51,718 nucleotides of DNA, from assembly GCA_019873645.1 (NCBI GenBank), contig JAIOAX010000034.1:1-51718 (forward strand), written 5' to 3'. Made by a program: the position numbers and the translations under genes. The notes beneath the pieces were generated by a model. That model was not told the origin of the DNA and searched no databases. It worked only from the letters and a program-made list of their open reading frames with translations. This DNA is from Chloroflexota bacterium (GTDB lineage Bacteria; Chloroflexota; Anaerolineae; B4-G1; SLSP01). How positions within the stretch are numbered: the stretch's first letter is position 1; each line of letters starts with the position of its first letter. Below are positions 28,816-36,335 of this stretch, in pieces.

Positions 28816-31116
28816 ATGTCAAAACACAAAAAACGTTCACGCTCTGCCCCGAATCGGCAAGGCGCAGCGACTTTACGCACGCGCGGCAGCAATGCTTTCC
28901 GGCTAGGGGACTACAGTCAGGCTATCGAAACCTGGGAGCGAGTCCGCACCCAGGCCCCGGATATGTTGCCGGTGGCCGCGTTGGCGGAGGCTTACTTCCG
29001 GCGCGGACAAGAGCAGCTTGGCAAGACGCCGCCCGACCTCGAAAAAGGATTGCGTGACTTGCAAAAGGCCGTAGAGTTACAGCCTGCTGATGAGTGTTAC
29101 ACCTATTATCTGGGGTTGGCTTCTCAACGCAGCGGCGACCTCAAAACGGCTATCATCTGCTACGAGAAAGTGCGCAAAAATCCTGCCGGCTCGTTTGCCC
29201 GTCGCGCCGCTTACCCTTTGGCGCTGGCGCTGCTCCAGGAAGGCGTTGATCCGGCCGAAAAGCCGGTATGGGCAGATCTCACCGAGCCAGAGCGCGCTAT
29301 GCTGCGCAGTGCGGGGGCGTTTCGTCGCCGCCCCTATATACTCGATAAAGATGCGCCGCTGCTCTGGCATGGGTTGGTTGCGTTGGACGCCGGGGAGACC
29401 GAAAAAGCGCGCGAGCTGTTACAGCAGGTGCTCCGCTCGCCCAATATGCCGCAAGAGATGAACGTTGCCCGCTATTACCTGGGGGTGCTTGCCGCGCGCG
29501 CCGAAGATTGGGACGAAGCGCGCAAACAGTGGACGGCGGCTTATGCACAGGGCTATCATTCGGCCTATCTCTCTCAAAATCTGGGGGAGCTTTACTTCCG
29601 CTTGGCCGAGCAGCGTTTGAACGAAGGGGATGTGGAGAGCGCGCTGGCCGCCGTCAAAGAGTCGGCCAGGCATGTCCAGGACGATGGCCGTCTCAATGAA
29701 CTGCTCTCTCAGATCCATCAACGGTTTGGGTATCAGGCTGCTTCGGCCGGCCGGTGGGACAAGGCCCTGGAGCATTGGGAAGCCGCGCGTGATCTGGATG
29801 GCGGCAGCTTTCGGCTGGCCTATAATCTGGCGTTGACTTATGAGAAGATCGAAGAATTTATCACTGCCGGCGCGACATGGCGTGAGGCGCTGCGTCGCCG
29901 TCCCCGCAAGGCCGACCATCCCGACGCCATCACCGATGAACAGGTGGCCTTGTTGTGGCAGCGCGCCGCCGAAGCCTATGTCAAAGCCGGTGAATATGAA
30001 GAAGCCATCAACGTTTACAAACAGGCCGTCAAGTGGAACCCCGATAGTCTGGAAATCCGCATGGCGTTGGTGGATGGGCTTGTCAATGACGGACGGCTGT
30101 GGGCTGCGCAAAATGAACTTGAACGCATTTTGCAAAAAGACGCGAATTATATGCCGGCTTTGTTGCGCATGGGGGAGGTGCTGGCGGAAAACGGCAATTG
30201 GTGGGTGAGCGCAGGCGCTCCGCACTACTGGAAGCGCGTTTTAGCGTTGGATCCGAATAACATTCAAGCGCGAGATGCATTGGCGAACTACTATCTGGAC
30301 CTGGGCGAAGATTTCATCTCGTGGTCGCGTAACTATCGAGTGGCCGTTGATCACTTCAAGCAAGCATTAGAATATCGGCCCAACGATGCTTATGTGTTGG
30401 CGCGTTTGGGGCTGTGTTATATGAGCCTGGGGGATGCCGAAACTGCAAAGCCCCTTATAGCGCAGGCGCTCGATTATGGCGCGCAGGATTTGCGCGTCTA
30501 TGAGCAGGTCATTCATATATGGCTCGATGCCCACGCGCCTGAACGCGCATGGGAAGTGATGCGCATGGCCGAAACGCGGGTCCGGGACATCCCCTACCAG
30601 TTCTATATTTCGCAAGCGATCTATGCGATGGAAGTCGAGGTGGAATGGGGACAGGCCTGGCTGGACCGCGCCGTTGAAGTAGCCCCTCCCGGAGAATTTC
30701 CCCTGGCGAAGATCGGCCACATGCTGGTACTTTCGCCGTTCAGTGAGATCGCGCAGCAATATCTGGAACGCGCTTTGGCTGCCGGACAGGACGTGGTGCA
30801 AACTAACCTCTCGCTGGCGATGCTGGCGCTGCGGCGCAACGACAAACAAGCGGCGCAGCGGTATCTGCACGACGCGGAAAGAGCGGCCCGCAAGACCGGC
30901 GATACGAGCACCAATCAGGTTATCGCAATGGTACGCGATTTAATCAACGCACCCCCGGAATTGTTCAATCTGATATTACAGGGCATCGCTTTGGGCGCGC
31001 CGGGGGGGCCGGGAGATCTACCCTTGCCCGATTTATTTGGTTTTGACGAAGAGTACGATGATGAGGAGGAATGGGACGATGACGACCGAGCTTTCAGCGA
31101 TCCCTTCCGATATTGA
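28816..31116 (+). CDS. Large tetratricopeptide-repeat protein of the DnaK cluster
   Basis: 766 residues with no signal peptide, composed of many TPR/TPR-like helical hairpins (SNAFRLGDYSQAIETWERVR; ALEHWEAARDLDGGSFRLAY; AYVKAGEYEEAINVYKQAVK; VDHFKQALEYRPNDAYVLAR). It ends in a strongly acidic tail (FDEEYDDEEEWDDDD). TPR arrays bind peptides or chaperones. It overlaps the J-like gene by 38 bases and stands first in the row leading to grpE and dnaK, so it probably acts as a co-chaperone or client-recruiting scaffold in the cytosol. That role is inferred from context. Confidence 0.8.
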   Translation: MSKHKKRSRSAPNRQGAATLRTRGSNAFRLGDYSQAIETWERVRTQAPDMLPVAALAEAYFRRGQEQLGKTPPDLEKGLRDLQKAVELQPADECYTYYLGLASQRSGDLKTAIICYEKVRKNPAGSFARRAAYPLALALLQEGVDPAEKPVWADLTEPERAMLRSAGAFRRRPYILDKDAPLLWHGLVALDAGETEKARELLQQVLRSPNMPQEMNVARYYLGVLAARAEDWDEARKQWTAAYAQGYHSAYLSQNLGELYFRLAEQRLNEGDVESALAAVKESARHVQDDGRLNELLSQIHQRFGYQAASAGRWDKALEHWEAARDLDGGSFRLAYNLALTYEKIEEFITAGATWREALRRRPRKADHPDAITDEQVALLWQRAAEAYVKAGEYEEAINVYKQAVKWNPDSLEIRMALVDGLVNDGRLWAAQNELERILQKDANYMPALLRMGEVLAENGNWWVSAGAPHYWKRVLALDPNNIQARDALANYYLDLGEDFISWSRNYRVAVDHFKQALEYRPNDAYVLARLGLCYMSLGDAETAKPLIAQALDYGAQDLRVYEQVIHIWLDAHAPERAWEVMRMAETRVRDIPYQFYISQAIYAMEVEVEWGQAWLDRAVEVAPPGEFPLAKIGHMLVLSPFSEIAQQYLERALAAGQDVVQTNLSLAMLALRRNDKQAAQRYLHDAERAARKTGDTSTNQVIAMVRDLINAPPELFNLILQGIALGAPGGPGDLPLPDLFGFDEEYDDEEEWDDDDRAFSDPFRY

Positions 31117-31504
31117 CCCGGCGGCGCAACGTCAAAGACAGCGGAGCGCTCTGAAACCCGATTTAACCAGCAGTGACCCGTATGCTGTCTTGGGATTGCA
31201 GCGCGGCGCCACGCCTCACGAGATCAAACGCGCTTACTTTACCCTGGTGCGCGAGCACACACCCGAAGAGCACCCGGATACCTTCAAGATCATCCGCGCG
31301 GCTTACGAGAAGTTGCGCACCGCTGAAGTCAAGGCGACCACCGATCTCTTCCTCTTCCAGCCGCCTACACCGTGGCAACCGCGCAAGCGATTGCGCAAAC
31401 TTGACCTCGATTTTCACGTCGAGGACATCTGGCGCTTGTTGCAAAACCATGGTGATCTGGGACAGACAAACTTTAAGCAGGATTATCGCCCGATTCAGTT
31501 ATGA
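31079..31504 (+). CDS. J-domain-like protein with altered HPD motif
   Basis: 141 residues from ATG 31079, GAGGAGG about 8-14 nt upstream. SDPYAVLGLQRGATPHEIKR then AYFTLVREHTPEEHPDTFKI and IRAAYEKL follow the J-domain helices I-III. At the canonical place after helix II the HPD tripeptide that stimulates Hsp70 ATPase reads His-Thr-Pro; an HPD exists four to five residues further on (EEHPD). The remaining ~70 residues (RKLDLDFHVEDIWRLLQNHG) are specific. Encoded between a TPR protein and GrpE, and overlapping grpE as ATGA, it belongs to the DnaK machine, but may be a regulator rather than a classic DnaJ. Confidence 0.72.
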   Translation: MTTELSAIPSDIDPAAQRQRQRSALKPDLTSSDPYAVLGLQRGATPHEIKRAYFTLVREHTPEEHPDTFKIIRAAYEKLRTAEVKATTDLFLFQPPTPWQPRKRLRKLDLDFHVEDIWRLLQNHGDLGQTNFKQDYRPIQL

Positions 31505-32190
31505 GTGACCGTCGTCGAGTATGGGCCACACTGGCCGATTTATTATCCCGTCTGGAACGTGACCTTGCGGTGCAGCAACCGCAGGCTGTTGTAGCCGATC
31601 TGGAGAAAGAGGTACGCAAGCTCGGCAAAGCGCAGTTCAAGGCCACCATGCTGCTTGAAGAGCAAACACAGCAGACGGCCGCGGCGTTGGCCGCGCTGGA
31701 AGCCCAACAGGCGCAACAGGCCGAATTGGTGGAAAAACTGGTTGCCGAGCGGGTGAACGCCGCGCGTCAGGAATGGTTGACTTCGCTGCTGCCGGCGCTG
31801 GATGGCCTGGACAATGCGATTGCCAGCGGCAAACGGTATCTGGAAGCGCGCGACCGGGTCACTGGCCGGCCGGATTTGACGCCCGCGCAGATCGCGCTTG
31901 TTTCGCCTGCCGACCGCGCCAAGCTCAGCAGTTGGCTGGATGGCTTGCGCATGGTGCGCGACCGCTTGCTGGCGGTGCTGGAAAGCGGCGGTGTCACGCC
32001 GATTCCTACCGTTGGGCAGATGTTCGATCCGTATCAACACGTTGCAGTGGCGACGACGGACGACAGTAACGGCTCAAATGGAACGCCGCCCGTGGCCGGC
32101 GTGATCGTCGCCGAGGACCGGCGCGGCTATCGCACCGCCGACCGCGTCCTGCGCTACGCCGACGTGGTCGTTTACCGTCCCAAGGAGTGA
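31501..32190 (+). CDS. grpE: GrpE-type nucleotide exchange factor
   Basis: 229 residues. A coiled coil (about 45-90, LEEQTQQTAAALAALEAQQA) precedes the GrpE head: SLLPALDGLDNAIASGKRYL, then GLRMVRDRLLAVLESGGVTP, IPTVGQMFDPYQHVAV and GYRTADRVLRYADVVVYRP. GrpE dimers release ADP from DnaK. The helical and beta-wing segments are in the usual order; an inserted stretch between them (GRPDLTPAQIALVSPADR) is unusual. Start overlaps the J-like stop. Confidence 0.87.
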   Translation: MSDRRRVWATLADLLSRLERDLAVQQPQAVVADLEKEVRKLGKAQFKATMLLEEQTQQTAAALAALEAQQAQQAELVEKLVAERVNAARQEWLTSLLPALDGLDNAIASGKRYLEARDRVTGRPDLTPAQIALVSPADRAKLSSWLDGLRMVRDRLLAVLESGGVTPIPTVGQMFDPYQHVAVATTDDSNGSNGTPPVAGVIVAEDRRGYRTADRVLRYADVVVYRPKE

Positions 32191-32305
32191 AGCAAGGGGC
32201 AGGGGACAAGGGGCAGGGGGCAAGAGGCAAAAAGCATCACTTCTGCTGATTTGCCAATTCGCTGATTCTTTCATTCGCTGATTCTCCGATTCGCTGATTC
32301 TTTTT
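32191..32305 (+). repeat. AGGGGCA and CGCTGATTC short-period repeats
   Basis: An AAGGGGCAGGGGACAAGGGG-type run (32191-32229) is followed by several (T/C)GCTGATTC units (about 32248-32305). The latter are the same family as the repeats at 35046-35232. Between grpE and dnaK; no terminator or promoter is evident. Confidence 0.75.
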
Positions 32306-32314
32306 GAGGAAACT

Positions 32315-34066
32315 ATGAGTGTCATTGTAGGCATTGATTTAGGTACGACCAATTCCGGCGTCTCGATTGTGCGCAACGGCGTGCCGGTCATGTTGCCCAA
32401 CGGCGACGAGCGCATTGTCCCTTCCGTTGTAGGCTATGCGCCTGATGGACGCTGGCTGGTCGGCACGCCGGCCCGTAACCAGTACGTTTTCGATCCCGAT
32501 AATACCGTGCGTTCGATCAAACGCGCGATGGGCACGGCCACCCGCGTCACGATGGGCGGGCGCATGTTCACCCCCCAGGAAGTTTCGGCCTTTATCCTCC
32601 GTGAAATGAAAAGCATCGCCGAACGCAACCTGGGTGTTTCGGTGAACGAAGCCGTCATCACCGTACCGGCTTACTTCTCGGATGCGGCGCGCCAGGCTAC
32701 CCGCGACGCCGGGGAGATTGCTGGGTTCGACGTGCGCCGCATCATCAATGAACCAACGGCGGCGGCGCTGGCCTACGGCCTGAACCTGGGGGAAGACCAA
32801 CTGGCGCTGGTCTACGATCTGGGCGGCGGCACGTTCGATGTTTCACTGGTGGAACTGATGGACGGTGTGGTGGAAGTGCGCGCCAGTCACGGCAACACTC
32901 ACCTGGGCGGCGACGACTTCGATGAGCGTCTGGCGCGGCTGGTTGCAGCCAAGTTCGAGGCGGATCACGGCGTTGACTTGCGCCAGGACCGACGTGCATG
33001 GGCGCGCTTACAACGCGCCGCGGAGATGGCGAAAATCAGGCTTTCCGATCACCCGTTCGCATGGATCAGAGAAGAGTATATCGCCGAAAAGCGTGGCATC
33101 CCTCTGCATTTGGAATATGAGGTCAGCCGCCAGGAATTTGAAGAAGTCATTGCCGACCTGGTCGAGCAGACGACCGAATCCATTGACCGGGTTTTGAGCG
33201 ATGCCGACGTCAGTCCAGAGGATTTGACGCAAGTTCTGATGGTCGGTGGTTCATCGCGGGTGCCGGCGGTGTGGGAACTGGTGGCGAACTATCTGGATAC
33301 CGAGCCGCGTATGACGCTCAACCCTGAAGAAGTGGTGGCGCTGGGCGCCGGGGTGCAGGCCGCCATCATCGCCGGTGAACCGATTGATGCGATTCTGGTG
33401 GATGTGACGCCCTATTCTCTGGGCATTGCCGTCGCCGAAACCCGCCTGGGACGTATCATCCCCGATCGTTACAAGGTGCTTATCCATCGCAATACGACCA
33501 TTCCCGTTTCTAAAGAAGAAGTATTCTATACACTTTTCCCGGAGCAAGATACGATCAAAGTCGAAGTCTATCAAGGGGAACAGCCCCAGGCTTCGCAGAA
33601 TACATTATTAGGTAACTTCTTGGTTACCGGCCTGGAGCCGGAGCGCCCAGGGGAGTTAGCGACGGTAACGGTGAAGTTTGACATGGATGTGAATGGCATT
33701 CTCACGGTTACGGCGCGGGATCGCAAGACCGGTCGGCAGGAAAACATCACGGTTGAAGCCTCACCCACGCGCATGAGTGCCGCCCAGATCACGGCAGCGC
33801 AGACAGACTTGAGTGATGTGTATGCGCCCGGATCCGTCCATACCGTCACACCGCTGGTGCCGCTGGAGGCCGACGCTAAGCTGATGGAGCGCGCGCATCG
33901 GTTGCTGGACGGCAATACGCTTGATCCCGATGACCGCGCGGCGTTGGCGCAACTGCTCATCAACATCAGCATCGCGCAGGCCGACCGTGACAAGAAACGG
34001 CTGGACGCGCTTTCCGATGAACTGTTGGAGATGCTCTTTGACCTGGAAAGCGACGCCGAAGACTGA
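32315..34066 (+). CDS. dnaK: DnaK/Hsp70 chaperone, short form
   Basis: 583 residues. It starts VIVGIDLGTTNSGVSIVRNG, the phosphate-1 loop. INEPTAAALAYGLN, VYDLGGGTFDVSLVELMDG and VMVGGSSRVPAVWELV complete the Hsp70 nucleotide-binding domain (to ~residue 365). The substrate-binding beta-domain follows (VTPYSLGIAVAETRLGRIIP; FDMDVNGILTVTARDRKTG). The helical lid is short and ends in acidic residues, about 50 residues less than E. coli DnaK and without a recognisable EEVD-like end. GAGGAAAC lies before the ATG. It may be an alternative DnaK dedicated to this cluster's TPR and J-like partners. Confidence 0.92.
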   Translation: MSVIVGIDLGTTNSGVSIVRNGVPVMLPNGDERIVPSVVGYAPDGRWLVGTPARNQYVFDPDNTVRSIKRAMGTATRVTMGGRMFTPQEVSAFILREMKSIAERNLGVSVNEAVITVPAYFSDAARQATRDAGEIAGFDVRRIINEPTAAALAYGLNLGEDQLALVYDLGGGTFDVSLVELMDGVVEVRASHGNTHLGGDDFDERLARLVAAKFEADHGVDLRQDRRAWARLQRAAEMAKIRLSDHPFAWIREEYIAEKRGIPLHLEYEVSRQEFEEVIADLVEQTTESIDRVLSDADVSPEDLTQVLMVGGSSRVPAVWELVANYLDTEPRMTLNPEEVVALGAGVQAAIIAGEPIDAILVDVTPYSLGIAVAETRLGRIIPDRYKVLIHRNTTIPVSKEEVFYTLFPEQDTIKVEVYQGEQPQASQNTLLGNFLVTGLEPERPGELATVTVKFDMDVNGILTVTARDRKTGRQENITVEASPTRMSAAQITAAQTDLSDVYAPGSVHTVTPLVPLEADAKLMERAHRLLDGNTLDPDDRAALAQLLINISIAQADRDKKRLDALSDELLEMLFDLESDAED

Positions 34067-34084
34067 GCCTTCAAGAAACACGGT

Positions 34085-35224
34085 TCAGGTCAGGGGAATT
34101 TCGTACGGGGGCGACATCAAGTGCTCCAGGTAGGCGGTATCTACACGGCGCGCCGCTTGAATGGCGCGCCGTTTCCACCACATCTTGGGGATACCCCACA
34201 TACCCGCCGCAATGCCACGCAATGTCGCCCGCGCGGCTGCGCCGCGCCACATACGTAACGCTTCCCATGCCAGCTTGAGGTGCGCGCCAAGCACGGCGCG
34301 CCAATAACGACGCCACAAATCTGCGGGGTAGTTCTTCGTCAGCGTGTAGATGCGATTGCGTCCGTCGTAGAACGAAGCCGTGACGCCTCCGCCGGAAGCC
34401 TTCAACTTGTGATAGACGACTGCGTCCGGTACGTAGAGGCAACGCCAGCCGGCCAATTGCGCCCGCCACGCCAGGTCTACATCCTCAAACGAAAAGAAAA
34501 AATCATCATCCAGCAGGCCAATTGCATCCAGCATTGTTTTGCGGTAGGCCGCGCTGCCGCCACACGCGCTGAAAACGTAGGCCGGACGGTCATATTGCCC
34601 TTCATCTTTCTGCCATACGCCGCGATTGTGCGCCAGTCCATCTACCGTCACATAGTCGCCTGCCGTATGGAACGTGTCGCGCCGGTCAAAGAGCAGCATC
34701 TTTGAGGCCACCAGTCCTACTTCAGGATGCCGGTCGAATGTGGCTGCAATGGTTTCCAACCAGTGTGGATCGGCCTCGGTGTCGTTGTTGAGCAAGACCT
34801 GAATCTCGCCCTGTGCGGCGCGGAAACCGGCGTTGCACGCGCCGGTAAAACCGCGATTCTCGCCCAGCGCCAGCATGCGCACGGCAGGATAGCGGGCGAG
34901 CACGGCAAAAGAGTCATCCTGCGAGCCGTTATCTGCCACGATAACTTCGATGTGCGGATAAGTCTGACGCTGTAAGCTGTCCAGGCACGTAGGCAGATGG
35001 TGCGCTCCGTTCCAGTTAGGGATGATGACGGAAATGAGCGAATCAGCGAATGAGCGGATGGAAGAATCGGCGAATGAGCGAATGGAAGAATCGGTGAATG
35101 AGCGAATGGAAGAATCGGCGAACTCCGCAGACTCGCTGATTCGCTGATTTGCTGATTTGCTGACTCGCTGATTCGCCGATTTGCTGATTCGCCGATTTGC
35201 TGATTCGCTCATTCGCTCATTCAC
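34085..35224 (-). CDS. GT2-family glycosyltransferase with repeat-derived N-terminal extension
   Basis: 379 residues. The catalytic part begins at residue ~63 (LISVIIPNWNGAHHLPTCLD) and carries ENRGFTGACNAGF, the metal motif LNNDTEAD, and FEDVDLAWRAQLAGW, as in WbbL/rhamnosyltransferases. Just upstream and coupled is rfbD, which makes dTDP-rhamnose, so rhamnose is the likely sugar. The first ~62 residues (SANQRISKS-type then DSSIRSFA-type repeats) are translated low-complexity DNA. There is no usable start codon between this block and the domain, and GTG 35224 overlaps the rfbD stop as GTGA, so the extension is probably made. Confidence 0.8.
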   Translation of the reverse strand: MNERMSESANRRISKSANQRVSKSANQRISESAEFADSSIRSFTDSSIRSFADSSIRSFADSLISVIIPNWNGAHHLPTCLDSLQRQTYPHIEVIVADNGSQDDSFAVLARYPAVRMLALGENRGFTGACNAGFRAAQGEIQVLLNNDTEADPHWLETIAATFDRHPEVGLVASKMLLFDRRDTFHTAGDYVTVDGLAHNRGVWQKDEGQYDRPAYVFSACGGSAAYRKTMLDAIGLLDDDFFFSFEDVDLAWRAQLAGWRCLYVPDAVVYHKLKASGGGVTASFYDGRNRIYTLTKNYPADLWRRYWRAVLGAHLKLAWEALRMWRGAAARATLRGIAAGMWGIPKMWWKRRAIQAARRVDTAYLEHLMSPPYEIPLT

Positions 35225-35232
35225 TCATTCGC
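35046..35232. repeat. 24-bp and 8-10-bp GAATGAGCG/CTGATTCGC repeats
   Basis: Three 24-bp units starting GCGAATGAGCGRATGGAAGA (35046-35117) are followed by ~10 units of CTGATT(C/T)GC (35130-35232) that are partly their reverse complement. The whole could fold back on itself. It lies inside the 5' end of the glycosyltransferase frame and reaches the rfbD stop. Confidence 0.85.
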
Positions 35233-36060
35233 TTCCTGCAGGAATTCGGCGAGGGCCTCTTGCCAGGGACGCAGGCGGATGCCCAGGGCAGCGGCGGCAT
35301 GGTTCGCCAGCGGCGCGTAGCGGGGTGGGGTGCTGGCGCGTTGGAACTCCGCCAAGGTGATGGGAGTGAGAGGAATATGCGTCCGGCCGCTCAGGCGCAA
35401 AATCTCCTGAGCGAATTCGTAGCGTGAGGCTATTCCGGCATTGGTCAGATGGTAGATGCCGTAGGCATGCGTTGCGATCAACGCGACGAGGGCACGCGCC
35501 AGATCCGCGACATAAGTAGGGTTGGCGACTTCGTCGGTGACGACTTTGAGGCTGCCGCGTTCATCGGCTAACTGGATGATGCGGTGGGGAAAGTTACGTC
35601 CGCCCGCTGCGTAGAGCCACGCCGTGCGCACGATGTAGAAGCGCGTGAGCAAGTGCTGCGTGTACCATTCCCCGGCCAGCTTCGAACGTCCGTAAGCGTT
35701 GATGGGATGAGTGGCCGCCCATTCGTGATAGGGGTCGGTCGCGTAACCATCGAAGACCTCATTGGTGCTCACATAGAGCATTTCAGCATCCACGGCGGCC
35801 GCCGCGAGCGCTACGTTCTGCGTCCCCATGCCGTTGACGCGATAAGCGAGCGCCGGGTCGCGGGCGCAGCCGTCTACGTCGGTGAATGCCGCCGGATGCA
35901 AAATCAGATGGGGACGAAAATCTCGCGCCAGCGCGAGCAACGCCTCGCGGTCGGTAATGTCGTGTTCGGGCAAATCAACACCCAGAACCTCGTGCGCGGT
36001 CAGCAACGGCAACAACGTCCGCCCGAGTTGGCCTTTGTGTCCGGTGAGCAAAATGCGCAT
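35221..36060 (-). CDS. rfbD: dTDP-4-dehydrorhamnose reductase
   Basis: 279 residues, normal length. The SDR nucleotide-binding motif is LLTGHKGQLGRTL. HPAAFTDVDGCARDPALAYR, STNEVFDG and the catalytic YGRSK (YxxxK) follow, then the substrate region. It reduces dTDP-4-dehydro-L-rhamnose with NAD(P)H, the last step of dTDP-L-rhamnose synthesis. rfbA, rfbB and rfbC are not in the window. The partner glycosyltransferase downstream would use the product for surface glycan or glycoprotein. Confidence 0.92.
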   Translation of the reverse strand: MRILLTGHKGQLGRTLLPLLTAHEVLGVDLPEHDITDREALLALARDFRPHLILHPAAFTDVDGCARDPALAYRVNGMGTQNVALAAAAVDAEMLYVSTNEVFDGYATDPYHEWAATHPINAYGRSKLAGEWYTQHLLTRFYIVRTAWLYAAGGRNFPHRIIQLADERGSLKVVTDEVANPTYVADLARALVALIATHAYGIYHLTNAGIASRYEFAQEILRLSGRTHIPLTPITLAEFQRASTPPRYAPLANHAAAALGIRLRPWQEALAEFLQEANE

Positions 36061-36204
36061 ATCCGTCTCCTTGTGAAAAATCGTTGGAACGTCTGAACGT
36101 TAGGATGCTGAAACTTCAGGACGCCGGCAGGCAGATTAAAAGACTCATACCTGAAATGACCGGGCTGAACAGAAATTTACCCTGCATTATACTGCGAAGA
36201 TTTT

Positions 36205-36234
36205 TTACGAAAACCAGGCTTTTTATGATATACT
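36205..36234 (+). promoter_or_regulatory. Candidate promoter of the giant surface-protein gene
   Basis: TTACGA (36205-36210), 18 nt, TATACT (36229-36234). The leader to ATG 36336 would be ~95 nt, long enough to hold structure, but no riboswitch was recognised in 36240-36335. Confidence 0.4.
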
Positions 36235-36335
36235 ATTATTCACCCTGCAATGGTTTGAGGAAATGTCCGGTATTGAAACTGTTGATGGCGCATGTAGCTT
36301 ATGCTGTTGCTAAAAAGCCAGGGAAAGGAGAAACA

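Noticed and set aside
36240..36335. Riboswitch before the giant gene
   Set aside because: Only a weak GCAT/ATGC stem near GGCGCATGTAGCTTATGC; no consensus of a known class such as GEMM could be matched.
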